The position numbers were made by a program, and so were the translations under genes. This document shows, piece after piece, positions 18,159 to 27,100 of a DNA stretch of 64,000 nt. Each line of letters starts with the position of its first letter. Positions within the stretch are counted from its first letter, which is position 1. Origin of the DNA: Brachyspira suanatina (GTDB lineage: Bacteria > Spirochaetota > Brachyspiria > Brachyspirales > Brachyspiraceae); NCBI RefSeq assembly GCF_001049755.1, contig NZ_CVLB01000001.1, positions 1,816,995 to 1,880,994 on the forward strand. Reading direction: 5' to 3'. Below the pieces are notes generated by a model that did no database searches, had not been told where the DNA came from, and saw only the letters and a list, made by a program, of their open reading frames with translations.

Positions 18159-18578
18159 TCAATCTATGATATTTTTCAAATCCCTTATTATAGTATCTAT
18201 ATTAGATAACTGCAAAGCCGAATAATTTTTAAGTTTATTTGCTATATATAAAAGTTTCTTAGTTTTTTCTATATGATCATAACTAAATAATATAGCTATA
18301 GGCACATTCAAAGCATTAGCTATTTTATTTAAATTTATTATAGATATGTTTCTTTTACCTACCTCAACACTTTGAAGATATTTAGCTGATATTCCAGACA
18401 TTTCTGCTATTTCTGATATTGTTTTAGTCTGTGATTTTCTTATAGCTCTTATATTTTTTCCAACAGAAGATATAAGCTCATCATCTTCTATCCATCTCTC
18501 TTTATTAGTATTATCTTCTTCTTTATTATCACTAAGCATATTATTATAAAAAGGTTTCTTTAAATTAGTAGTAAGCAT
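18159..18578 (-). CDS. XRE-family transcriptional regulator
   Basis: This protein has 140 residues from the ATG at 18578, which has GGAGG 7 bases upstream; a TTG at 18584 would sit on that ribosome site. A poorly conserved acidic N-terminus of about 40 residues is followed by a Cro/cI-type helix-turn-helix (VGKNIRAIRKSQ, then ISEIAEMSGISAKYLQSVE and INLNKIANALNVP). The C-terminal helical tail may mediate dimerisation. It binds DNA, but its targets are not evident. Its ribosome site lies within the last codons of radC, so radC and this gene are co-transcribed and coupled. Confidence 0.88.
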   Translation of the reverse strand: MLTTNLKKPFYNNMLSDNKEEDNTNKERWIEDDELISSVGKNIRAIRKSQTKTISEIAEMSGISAKYLQSVEVGKRNISIINLNKIANALNVPIAILFSYDHIEKTKKLLYIANKLKNYSALQLSNIDTIIRDLKNIID

Positions 18579-18580
18579 AC

Positions 18581-19282
18581 TCAAACCTCCGCATTATGTT
18601 TGTATTTGTCAAACATACCATCTTCCCTAAAACTATAAAAAGAATTACCGGCAACTATAATATGATCTATCATTTTTATTTCTACCATTAAAAATGCTTT
18701 ATATAAAACCTTTGTAATTTCAATATCCTCTTTTGATGGTTTGGATATACCAGATGGGTGATTATGAGATATTATAACATAACTTGCTCCTAATGATAAT
18801 GACTTTTCTACTAAATCCCTTGGATATATAGTAGCAGAATCTATTGTGCCTCTGAATATATGATCCATAGATATGAATCTTTTATTTACATCTAAACAAA
18901 TAATAGAAAAAGTTTCAAATTTTAATTTTCCTAATTTTATAATAAGATAATTAATTAAATCTTTTTTCTTTATATGAGGGGAAGCTACTTTCAAACTGCT
19001 CAGTAAATAATACTCCAAAATAGAAGGAATACTTTTTATTAGACTAATCTTTTTTGAATTAAGCCCCTTAACCTTTGACAGTTCTTCTTCTGAAGCATTA
19101 ACTATATTATGCAGATTGTAAAAATTATAATAAAGTTTTTCTACTATAGTATTTGCTTTCTCTAAGGATATGCCATTAGAGATAATTGAAGCTAATATTT
19201 GTTTTTCATTCACTATATCAGCATTACTGCTTGCTAAGGCACTACTGAATTTTGTATTATCATTATAAAAATCATTATACAT
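18581..19282 (-). CDS. radC: RadC family JAB-domain protein
   Basis: It has an N-terminal helix-hairpin-helix-like region (LSKVKGLNSKKISLIKSI) and a C-terminal JAB/MPN-type domain with the metal motif ISHNHPSGISKPSKED. RadC proteins carry the JAMM metal-site pattern, but despite the name a DNA repair role is not established. I prefer the ATG at 19282 because AAGGA lies 7 bases before it; an ATG at 19288 is too close to that site. The length (about 233 residues) is normal. It overlaps the XRE gene's translation signals. Confidence 0.9.
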   Translation of the reverse strand: MYNDFYNDNTKFSSALASSNADIVNEKQILASIISNGISLEKANTIVEKLYYNFYNLHNIVNASEEELSKVKGLNSKKISLIKSIPSILEYYLLSSLKVASPHIKKKDLINYLIIKLGKLKFETFSIICLDVNKRFISMDHIFRGTIDSATIYPRDLVEKSLSLGASYVIISHNHPSGISKPSKEDIEITKVLYKAFLMVEIKMIDHIIVAGNSFYSFREDGMFDKYKHNAEV

Positions 19283-19432
19283 ACGCATTTCCTTAATAAA
19301 TTATAGTATAGCCTTAGTTAAACAAATTCTTTTTTAAAAATAAGCCATTTATTAAAGAAAATAAACAGTATATATTTAACTTTTATAACTTTTTTAAAAA
19401 AATTATCATTATTATAAAAAATTTATATAATA

Positions 19433-20950
19433 TCAATAAGATAATGTATATATTAATTTTATTCTTCCACTTGATTCTGCACCATTATTTTCACCAATAG
19501 CAGAATCTTCTATTACAGCATAGAAAACTTTAGTTTCACCTTTTTTCAAAGTAAATCCCTGAGTGTATTCTACTATTTTTGTATTATTGGCTCCGGTTAT
19601 ATCTTTAAAAATAAAAGCGTCTTGAGTACTGTCATAATTAAAATTAATATCAGGAGAATCATAATCAGTTATCAGAGTTTCAGTACCAATAGATAAACCT
19701 TTTTTATCATACATAGAAATTTTAGAATCTAAAGATATACTAATAGTATTTTTATCTTTATCTTCATACTGAATATCTGTGGTATAAATAGTGGAAAGAA
19801 TACTTTTAGTTTCCCCTATATTCAATTTGAATAAAGAATCAAAAAATAAACTAGGTTTTTCTTTTGAAGTTATAGTGTTTATTGTTTTTGTTCCATTAAT
19901 GGTATTAGCTATTCTCATATCATAGCTTAAACCAGCATGATCTAAATATTCATCACTTCCAATAGTTTTATCATTAAAACTTCTAGCACTGATATTTTCT
20001 ATTTCTAAATTTTGAATCTGCAAAGCTATTTTATTTTTCTCTATAACTTTCATAGGCATATAAGGAGAACGTCCAGGTTTTCCAATATCAGCAATATCCC
20101 TTGATAAATCTATTTTACTGCCTTCTACTCTAGGAGCATAACTATTATCATTTGCTATAGATAAAGTGCACCAAGGATATATCTCTATAGTACCATCAGA
20201 ATGAACTATACCTACAGGATCATATTCATAAAAATAAGTAAACCCATCAATAGCAAACTTAATCTGACTATTTAAATTAGCACTGTCAGCGCTAGCTTCC
20301 CAGCCTAATTCAACAGATCCCCATTCTATAGGGGCGGGTATTCCTAAAATTGATTTCCATTTCACAGGTATAGCAAAAGCAAATACTAATTTTGAATAAC
20401 TATCTATTGCTATTAAATAATTATCAGTGTCAAGTCCGGCACTTCCTGTAAATCTATAAAACCAAAATCTTTTTAATCTATCGCTTTTATTGTATGCACT
20501 TGTTGATGAGAAAGTAGGATTCATATTCTTATACATATAATATTTAACTTTATTAACTGTGAACCCTGCTGCTTTAGTATTAGTTCCGTCATAATAATAT
20601 TCATTTCTGGAAAGATCATTAATTTTCCAAGTATCATCTTTTATAAGCATATATTTAGGTTCATTTTTTAATCCAAAAGAAGCAGCTATAACATATTCAC
20701 TGTCAAGATCAAGAGTAAAGTTTCTATAATTAGGAGTATTCCAAGGCTTTTTTCCGTCATCATTATTAAAAGGATCTTCACTAGGATCTAAAATATCCTC
20801 TCCTCCAATATCAGGTTCATCTGTACCATTTCCGCTGCTTGCACTACTCATTTGCTGATAATAATATCTGGGACTAAAATAACTTCCGCAAGTATTTAAA
20901 AATATTAAATTAAATATTAACAATAAAATAATAAATAAAGTATTTTTCAT
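19433..20950 (-). CDS. large lipoprotein, FxPRYYY family
   Basis: This 505-residue protein has a signal peptide and a lipobox-like LNTCGS, then SYFSPRYYY and a Ser/Gly/Asp-rich linker. The rest looks beta-rich, with a motif FYEYDPVGIVHSDGTIEIYP. The protein at 35786-37477 shares this plan (HFFNPRYYY, a Ser-rich linker, AFYEYDPIGYVTANGAVILY and KLVFAFAI/KFIFAFGA), so the two are paralogues. I do not recognise a known domain. It is exported and probably lipid-anchored. It is monocistronic, and the flanking intergenic DNA is AT-rich without a clear terminator. Confidence 0.8.
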   Translation of the reverse strand: MKNTLFIILLLIFNLIFLNTCGSYFSPRYYYQQMSSASSGNGTDEPDIGGEDILDPSEDPFNNDDGKKPWNTPNYRNFTLDLDSEYVIAASFGLKNEPKYMLIKDDTWKINDLSRNEYYYDGTNTKAAGFTVNKVKYYMYKNMNPTFSSTSAYNKSDRLKRFWFYRFTGSAGLDTDNYLIAIDSYSKLVFAFAIPVKWKSILGIPAPIEWGSVELGWEASADSANLNSQIKFAIDGFTYFYEYDPVGIVHSDGTIEIYPWCTLSIANDNSYAPRVEGSKIDLSRDIADIGKPGRSPYMPMKVIEKNKIALQIQNLEIENISARSFNDKTIGSDEYLDHAGLSYDMRIANTINGTKTINTITSKEKPSLFFDSLFKLNIGETKSILSTIYTTDIQYEDKDKNTISISLDSKISMYDKKGLSIGTETLITDYDSPDINFNYDSTQDAFIFKDITGANNTKIVEYTQGFTLKKGETKVFYAVIEDSAIGENNGAESSGRIKLIYTLSY

Positions 20951-21048
20951 AAAAATAAAATCTCATATGTAATTTTACTTTAAATTATACTAATAAAATA
21001 AATTAAGTAAACAATATTTTTATTGATTATTCTACTAATTATCAATAT

Positions 21049-21088
21049 AAAAAAAAACGCCCAAGACCTTGCCTAAGCAAAGCCTTGG
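21049..21088 (-). terminator. terminator of feoB
   Basis: CCAAGaCcTTGC (21061-21072) pairs with GCAAaGcCTTGG (21077-21088) with two mismatches around CTAA. On the minus strand it is followed by GCG and a T-run (21049-21057). Confidence 0.75.
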
Positions 21089-21127
21089 ACTAAACACTAT
21101 ATTAAAAAACTATCCTATGGATCAAAA

Positions 21128-23617
21128 CTATATAATACCTGCTATTCTTCCAGCAATCTGATAGAAAGCAAAACTTACTACCCAAGCAACTATTAATGTA
21201 TAAATCATTAAGAAAGGTATCCATTTATTACCTATCTCAGCACCTATAACACCAACAGACGCAAAACAAGGGAAATAAAGCAGTACAAAAAGAAGTAATG
21301 TATATGCCACTACAGGATTAAATACTGGATCATTCTGTAATGATTCTGTGAGAACTGTTTCATCTCCATCTTCTATAGATTTAATCTGTGCTATAGTAGA
21401 AACTAACACCTCTTTAGCAGCACCTCCAGCAACAAGCCCAATAGCTATTCTCCAATCGAAACCTAAAGGCTTTAATACTGGTTCTATAAATGTACCTATC
21501 TTACCAGCATAACTATTTTTTAAACCTTCAGAAGCAACTAATCTGTCATATTCAGCAGTGATAACTTCTTTATCATTAGCATCTAAACCCTGACTAACAG
21601 CCAATGATTTAGCTTCCTGCATAAGTCTTGCATTATCTTCATCGGTAGGCTTATATTGAGGGAATGTCATTAAAGCCCATATTATAACAGAAGCAGCAAA
21701 TACATAAGTACCGGCTTTCTTAATATACATCCAGCCTCTGTCAAACATATGTCTTAATACAGCCTTAGCTCTTGGTATTCTATATGGAGGAAGTTCCATT
21801 ACGAAAGGAGTTTCCTCACCTTTGAAAAATGCTTTTCTAAATATGAATGCCATTATAAATGCCATCAATACACCAATCATATATATACTAAACATCACAG
21901 AAGCGGCCATTTTAGGAGCAAAGAAAGCACCTATAAACAATATATAAACAGGAAGTCTAGCACCGCAACTCATAAATGTTGTAATTAGTATAGTTACTAC
22001 CCTATCCTTTTTACTTCTCAATGTTCTAGCTGCCATAACAGCTGGTATAGTACATCCGAAACCTAAGAAAAGAGGTATAAATGACTGACCATGCAAACCT
22101 AATTTATGCATTATTTTATCCATTAAGAAAGCAGCTCTAGCCATATAACCGCAATCCTCTAAAAATGAAATTCCAGTGAACAATATCAATACTAATGGTA
22201 AGAATGATAGTACTGCCCCTACCCCTCCTATAATACCATCAACAACAACAGATTGTATCAAACTGCCTTCAGGAAGCAAACTGCCTACCAAACCAGATAA
22301 TGCCCCTATTCCTGCTTCAAGCCAAGCTTGAGGATAAGCTCCTACAGTAAATGTTACTTTAAATATCAGCCATAATACAACTAAGAATATTGGAAGACCA
22401 AGCCATTTATTTAAGAATATTACATCAGCGGCCTCTGTAAAATTGAATGCCTGTATATTATCTTTATGAACAGCCTCCTGTAAAGCTCCTCTTATATATG
22501 AGTATCTTTTATCAGCCATTATAGAATCTGTTTTGGCATTCATAGAAGTTTCTAATTTAATTATTTCTTTATTTAATACTTCTATTACCTCGCCGCCATT
22601 ATTACATTCTCTTCTTATAGAGTGAATAGCTCTTTCATCTTTTTCTAAAGTTTTAATAGCAAGCCATCTTTTATGAATCTCGCTTATATCTCCATGCATA
22701 GTATCTACAATATTCTTGATAGAGTTTTCTACTTCTTCTCCATATCTTATAGCAGAATCTCTATGAAGCTTATTTCCTGAAGTATGCATCTTTTCTATTT
22801 CATCTAATATTCTAACAACGCTTTCATATTTATTTCCATGAACTTTCATCACTGGGAATTTGAAAAGCTCACCCAAATTCTTTTCATCTATTTTAATACC
22901 ATTCTTTTCAGCATGCTCATACATATTGAGTACGCATACAATAGGAATACCCAATTCTACAAGCTGCAATGTGAGATAAAGATTTCTTTCTAAATTTGTA
23001 GAGTCTATAACATTTATTATAAAATCAGGCTTTTCATTAAGAAGAACATCGCATGCCACTACTTCATCTTGAGAATAAGCACTTAAACTATAAACACCGG
23101 GTAAATCTATCAAATCATAAGTATAACCATTATAAAGCATATTAGCCTGTCTTTTTTCTACTGTTACACCCGGATAATTAGCAACTTTATAATTAGCACC
23201 TGTTAAAGCATTGAATATAGTTGTTTTTCCAGAGTTAGGATTTCCTGCCAAAGCTATTTTAAATTTAGTATTATTTGACGGAACTTTTATTTTCTTTGCT
23301 ATATCACTTTTACTTTCTATTAAAGTATCATCTCCCTCTTTTACTTCTTTATGTTCTATATGCTTTAATACTCTTTCTTTTTTTATTTCTACATTTGATT
23401 TAGCAACTTCTATTCCATTAGCCTCAGATTTTCTAAGAGAAATTTCATAGTCCATAATATGAACTTGTATAGGATCTCCTAAAGGTGCTTTTCTAACAAC
23501 CCAGCCTTTAGCACCGGGAGTAAATCCCATTTCTATAATTCTTTGTCTAATCTCACCATCAGTGGCTACTTTATCAACAACAAAACCTTCTTCAATATCT
23601 AGTTCTGTTAATTTCAT
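21128..23617 (-). CDS. feoB: FeoA-FeoB fusion, ferrous iron transporter
   Basis: The 829-residue protein imports Fe2+ across the inner membrane. Residues 1-75 form a FeoA-like SH3 domain (IEMGFTPGAKGWVVRKAPLG). The G domain starts near residue 123 with G1 GNPNSGKTTIFNALTG, then GVTVEKR and G3 DLPGVYSLS. G4 reads NMYE near residue 230, where the family usually has NxxD, so guanine recognition may be weakened. The membrane part follows (about 405-829) with the two gate regions, including FTGISFLEDCGYMARAAF and LVAGGAAKEVLVSTIAQI. AAAGGAGATAG precedes the ATG. An inverted repeat at the predicted transcription start suggests metal-dependent control. There is no separate feoA or feoC nearby. Confidence 0.95.
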   Translation of the reverse strand: MKLTELDIEEGFVVDKVATDGEIRQRIIEMGFTPGAKGWVVRKAPLGDPIQVHIMDYEISLRKSEANGIEVAKSNVEIKKERVLKHIEHKEVKEGDDTLIESKSDIAKKIKVPSNNTKFKIALAGNPNSGKTTIFNALTGANYKVANYPGVTVEKRQANMLYNGYTYDLIDLPGVYSLSAYSQDEVVACDVLLNEKPDFIINVIDSTNLERNLYLTLQLVELGIPIVCVLNMYEHAEKNGIKIDEKNLGELFKFPVMKVHGNKYESVVRILDEIEKMHTSGNKLHRDSAIRYGEEVENSIKNIVDTMHGDISEIHKRWLAIKTLEKDERAIHSIRRECNNGGEVIEVLNKEIIKLETSMNAKTDSIMADKRYSYIRGALQEAVHKDNIQAFNFTEAADVIFLNKWLGLPIFLVVLWLIFKVTFTVGAYPQAWLEAGIGALSGLVGSLLPEGSLIQSVVVDGIIGGVGAVLSFLPLVLILFTGISFLEDCGYMARAAFLMDKIMHKLGLHGQSFIPLFLGFGCTIPAVMAARTLRSKKDRVVTILITTFMSCGARLPVYILFIGAFFAPKMAASVMFSIYMIGVLMAFIMAFIFRKAFFKGEETPFVMELPPYRIPRAKAVLRHMFDRGWMYIKKAGTYVFAASVIIWALMTFPQYKPTDEDNARLMQEAKSLAVSQGLDANDKEVITAEYDRLVASEGLKNSYAGKIGTFIEPVLKPLGFDWRIAIGLVAGGAAKEVLVSTIAQIKSIEDGDETVLTESLQNDPVFNPVVAYTLLLFVLLYFPCFASVGVIGAEIGNKWIPFLMIYTLIVAWVVSFAFYQIAGRIAGII

Positions 23618-23661
23618 AAATAACTATCTCCTTTATATATTTTTATAACAGAAATTAATAG

Positions 23662-23676
23662 ACACTTACAAAGTGT
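23662..23676 (-). promoter_or_regulatory. candidate operator at the feoB start site
   Basis: On the minus strand ACACTT-TGT-AAGTGT is a perfect 6-3-6 inverted repeat just downstream of the feoB -10 box, overlapping the expected start of transcription. That is where an iron-responsive repressor would block initiation. Its sequence does not match the classic Fur 19-bp box well. Confidence 0.5.
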
Positions 23677-23682
23677 TTGTAC

Positions 23683-23710
23683 ATTCTAACATTTAAAATA
23701 AAATTGTCAA
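23683..23710 (-). promoter_or_regulatory. promoter of feoB
   Basis: On the minus strand a perfect TTGACA (23710-23705), a 16-base spacer and TAGAAT (23688-23683). Confidence 0.75.
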
Positions 23711-23727
23711 TATACTAAAATACATTT

Positions 23728-23765
23728 TTGTTATTTTATTACACAAAAAAGTAATAAAATAACAA
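23728..23765. repeat. perfect 15-bp inverted repeat after the EamA gene
   Basis: TTGTTATTTTATTAC (23728-23742) is the exact reverse complement of 23751-23765, with loop ACAAAAAA. It begins right at the stop of the EamA gene and lies just upstream of the feoB promoter. It may end EamA transcripts, although the T-run after the stem on the minus strand is poor. Confidence 0.6.
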
Positions 23766-24623
23766 TTATTTTTTACTGCCTATCACCATACTTATTGTAG
23801 AGAGTATTATTAAAACAGAACCTATAATAATATTAATAGTAAGCTCTTCTTTATATATAAAAATAGATGCAACAACTGTAGTAGCCGGTTCAAACATATT
23901 AAGTATAGATGCTAAAGAAGAACCCAATCTTTTTACACCATAAAGCAAAAGCCCAAGAGAAAATATTGTACATACTAAAGATATTACAGCAAAATTTCCA
24001 AATACATAAAAATTATTAAGAATCTGTAAAGAACCCGTAAACATTCCAATTATAAAAAAAGCAATTGATACAAATAAAGACATATAGAAAAGCGAAACCA
24101 TAGTATCAACTTCAGAAAAACTGCATTTTTTATTAGCTATTATATAAGAACCGTAAGTAACGGTAGTTATTAATGCATACACCACTCCCAAAAATGATTC
24201 AATCTCTACAACTTGAGTAAGCATTACTATTCCGACAAGAGCAAATATTATAGAAAAAACTTTTAATATATTAGCTTTTTCTTTAAACATAAATATCATT
24301 ACAAGGAGAACTATAACAGGATATCCAAAATGTATCATATTACTTAATCCCGCAGATATATACAATAAAGATTGTGATAAGAAGAAGAATGTAAGTCCAA
24401 GACCTATTATACTAAATATTAATAATTCTATAAATTGTCTTTTTGTTATTTTAAAACTTTTTTTTGAAACAATAATAATTATAAACAAAAAAATTGCTGT
24501 AAGAAAATATCTATAAAAAACTATTGAAAGCGAAGAATAATTATAGGCAATAATATTCTTAACAAAAATAGGAAGAAAACCATAAGCAATAGAGCCTATT
24601 ATAACTAATAAAATATTTAACAT
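23766..24623 (-). CDS. EamA/DMT-family transporter
   Basis: The 285-residue protein is almost entirely hydrophobic, with about ten predicted membrane segments in two five-helix EamA halves (roughly 1-135 and 145-283). Typical DMT features include GLSNMIHFGYPVIVLLV in the first half and LGSSLASILNMFEPATTVV in the second. Such proteins export or import small metabolites (amino acids, nucleotides), and the substrate cannot be predicted. GAGG precedes the ATG. The 292-bp divergent region to the iron-lipoprotein genes (24624-24915) holds the promoter described at 24855 and otherwise only AT-rich sequence in which I see no gene. Confidence 0.88.
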   Translation of the reverse strand: MLNILLVIIGSIAYGFLPIFVKNIIAYNYSSLSIVFYRYFLTAIFLFIIIIVSKKSFKITKRQFIELLIFSIIGLGLTFFFLSQSLLYISAGLSNMIHFGYPVIVLLVMIFMFKEKANILKVFSIIFALVGIVMLTQVVEIESFLGVVYALITTVTYGSYIIANKKCSFSEVDTMVSLFYMSLFVSIAFFIIGMFTGSLQILNNFYVFGNFAVISLVCTIFSLGLLLYGVKRLGSSLASILNMFEPATTVVASIFIYKEELTINIIIGSVLIILSTISMVIGSKK

Positions 24624-24854
24624 TGAAGTCCTCTATAATAATAATATAAATGTAATAAAATAAATATTTAGAATAAAAATTAGAATACTGTTTTAAAATT
24701 ATGAAATAAAAGAAAATATCATTACATATATAAACCCTAAAATATTATAGTTAATTAATGATATATTATATTCTTAATAAATCAATATAGTGCTTATACA
24801 AAAAATATTCTTTTAATAATTTACATATTTAAAATAAGTATTTTCTATTTAGTA

Positions 24855-24883
24855 TTGATTTACATAAAAATATCTACTATAAT
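24855..24883 (+). promoter_or_regulatory. promoter of the iron-transport operon
   Basis: TTGATT at 24855-24860, a 17-base spacer, and TATAAT at 24878-24883, 33 bases before the GTG start. Confidence 0.65.
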
Positions 24884-24915
24884 AAATATATAATAATAAA
24901 TTAAGGATTTTTATT

Positions 24916-25926
24916 GTGAAAAAATATATACTAACTATATTATTTTGTGCTATGTTTTTCTATTCATGTTCTTCAAAAGAATCAAATATTTCAAATGATA
25001 ATTCACTTGTAATATATTGTCCGCATCCTTTAGAGTTTATAAATCCTCTTATTGATGATTTTAAAGCTAAAAATCCAGGTATAAATGTTGATGTTATAGC
25101 AGCCGGAACAGGAGAACTTATAAAAAGAGTTGAATCTGAAAAAAATAATCCTTTAGGAGATATACTTTGGGGCGGAAGTTTGAATCTTATAAGAAATAAA
25201 ATAGACCTATTTGAAAATTATACTTCTACTAATGAAGAAAATATTGCTGAAGCATATAAAAATACTGAAGGAGCTTTAACTAGATTCACTACTATGCCTA
25301 GTGTTATAATGGTTAATACAAATCTAGCAGGCAACATAAAAATAGAAGGTTATGAGGATTTACTTAATCCTGCATTAAAAGGAAAAATAGCTGCTGCTGA
25401 TCCTTCTGCTTCTTCATCTGCTTTCGAGCATTTGGTAAATATGCTTTATGCTATGGGCAAAGGCGATCCTGAAAAAGGTTGGGATTATGTACAAAAATTA
25501 TGTGCTAATTTAGACGGAAAATTATTAAGCGGTTCTTCTGCCGTTTATAAAGGTGTAGCTGACGGTGAATATACTGTTGGTTTAACTTTTGAGGAAGGCG
25601 GTGCTAATTATGTATCTGCTGGTTCTCCCGTTAAATTAATATATATGAAAGAAGGTGTTGTTTTTAAAGCAGATCCTATATGCATAATAAAAAATGCTAA
25701 GAACTTAGAAAATGCTAAAAAGTTCGTTGACTATGCCACAAGCTATGATGCTCAAAAAATAATAAATGATGAATTAAACAGAAGATCTGTAAGAGTTGAT
25801 TTACCTTCTTCAACTATACTTCAGTCTGTAGATACTATTAATATAATCAAAGATGATGAAACTGTAGTTGATCAAAATAAACAAAATTGGCTAAATAAAT
25901 TTAAAGATATTTTTACTAGTATATAA
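24916..25926 (+). CDS. iron-binding lipoprotein 1 of a bit-like ABC importer
   Basis: This 336-residue ferric-iron type solute-binding protein starts at a GTG with AAGGA 8 bases upstream. Its lipobox is FYSCSS. After a short linker it shows the family 1 binding fold: SLVIYCPHPLEFINPLIDDF, NPGINVDVIAAGTGELIKR, NPLGDILWGGS, MVNTNLAG and KGKIAAADPSASSSAFEH. The order and content of this locus match the bit locus of B. hyodysenteriae (lipoproteins BitA-C, ATPase BitD, permeases BitE/F). It would hand periplasmic iron to the permease at 30435-32084. Four similar genes lie in tandem, and a 137-bp segment here is identical to the second copy. Confidence 0.9.
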   Translation: MKKYILTILFCAMFFYSCSSKESNISNDNSLVIYCPHPLEFINPLIDDFKAKNPGINVDVIAAGTGELIKRVESEKNNPLGDILWGGSLNLIRNKIDLFENYTSTNEENIAEAYKNTEGALTRFTTMPSVIMVNTNLAGNIKIEGYEDLLNPALKGKIAAADPSASSSAFEHLVNMLYAMGKGDPEKGWDYVQKLCANLDGKLLSGSSAVYKGVADGEYTVGLTFEEGGANYVSAGSPVKLIYMKEGVVFKADPICIIKNAKNLENAKKFVDYATSYDAQKIINDELNRRSVRVDLPSSTILQSVDTINIIKDDETVVDQNKQNWLNKFKDIFTSI

Positions 25927-25968
25927 GAAATACAATATTTCATTATTGTAAAACATTTCTAGCCTTTT

Positions 25969-26004
25969 ATAAAAGATGCATTTTTTATATTATACATCTT
26001 TTAT
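25969..26004 (+). other. intergenic hairpin between iron lipoproteins 1 and 2
   Basis: ATAAAAGATG (25969-25978) pairs with CATCTTTTAT (25995-26004) in a 10-bp stem with a 16-base A/T-rich loop. It has no T-tract after the stem, so it may be a processing or attenuation site rather than a full terminator. Confidence 0.5.
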
Positions 26005-26054
26005 TAAAGAATATATAATATTTTTCATAGATTAATAATTTAAAGGAGTTCGTT

Positions 26055-27065
26055 ATGAAAAACTTTATTCTTTTCATCATACTGATGCTATCAATGACTT
26101 TATTCTATTCATGTTCTTCGGGAGATTCAAAAAATGCTAATTCATTAGTAATATACTGTTCTCATCCATTGGATTTAATGAATACTATTTTAGATGATTT
26201 CAAAGCTAAAAATCCTGATATAAATGTTGAAGTAGTTACAGCAGGTACTGGAGAATTATTAAAAAGAGTAGAAGCTGAAAAAATGAATCCATTAGGAGAT
26301 GTTCTATGGGGAGGAACATTGAACAGTGTTAAATCAAAAACAGATTTATTTGAAAGTTATACTTCTACTAATGAAGCAAATATTTTAGATGATTTTAAAA
26401 ATACAGAAGGACCTTTCACTAGATTTTCAGCAATACCTAGCATATTAATGGTTAATACAAATCTAGCAGGCAACATAAAAATAGAAGGCTATGAAGATTT
26501 ACTTAATCCTGAATTAAAAGGAAAAATAGCTGCTGCTGATCCTTCTGCTTCTTCATCTGCTTTCGAGCATTTGGTAAATATGCTTTATGCTATGGGCAAA
26601 GGCGATCCTGAAAAAGGTTGGGATTATGTACAAAAATTATGTGCTAATTTAGACGGTAAATTATTAAGTGGTTCTTCTGCTGTTTATAAAGGTGTAGCTG
26701 ATGGTGAATATGCTGTTGGTTTGACTTATGAAGAACCTGGAATAAGCTATATGTCTTCAGGCTCTCCTGTAAAAGTAGTATATATGAAAGAAGGCGTTAT
26801 ATCTAAGCCTGACGGAGTATATATTATAAAAGGTAGCAAAAATTTAGAAAATGCTAAAAAATTCATAGACTATTGCGTAAGTTTAGATGCCCAAAATATG
26901 CTTGTTGAAAAATTAAGCAGAAGGGCAATAAGAAATGATGCTGTTATTACAGATATGGTAAAACCTATGTCTGAAATATATTCTATTACTGATAATGCTG
27001 ATGTTGTAGAAGAAAGCCGTCAAAAATGGTTGGATAAATTTAAGGATATTTTCACTAGTATCTAA
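26055..27065 (+). CDS. iron-binding lipoprotein 2 of a bit-like ABC importer
   Basis: This 336-residue paralogue has lipobox FYSCSSG and AAAGGAG before the ATG. Outside the centre it differs clearly from the other copies: SLVIYCSHPLDLMNTILDDF near the N-terminus, EEPGISYMSSGSPVKVVY and a distinct C-terminus (RRAIRNDAVITDMVKPMSE). The ligand loops may therefore differ in detail. Between about 26520 and 26656 its DNA is identical to copy 1, which points to gene conversion. It could widen the range of iron forms captured by one shared permease. Confidence 0.9.
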   Translation: MKNFILFIILMLSMTLFYSCSSGDSKNANSLVIYCSHPLDLMNTILDDFKAKNPDINVEVVTAGTGELLKRVEAEKMNPLGDVLWGGTLNSVKSKTDLFESYTSTNEANILDDFKNTEGPFTRFSAIPSILMVNTNLAGNIKIEGYEDLLNPELKGKIAAADPSASSSAFEHLVNMLYAMGKGDPEKGWDYVQKLCANLDGKLLSGSSAVYKGVADGEYAVGLTYEEPGISYMSSGSPVKVVYMKEGVISKPDGVYIIKGSKNLENAKKFIDYCVSLDAQNMLVEKLSRRAIRNDAVITDMVKPMSEIYSITDNADVVEESRQKWLDKFKDIFTSI

Positions 27066-27100
27066 TAATTTATAAATAAAAATTAAAAAGGATTGATATC

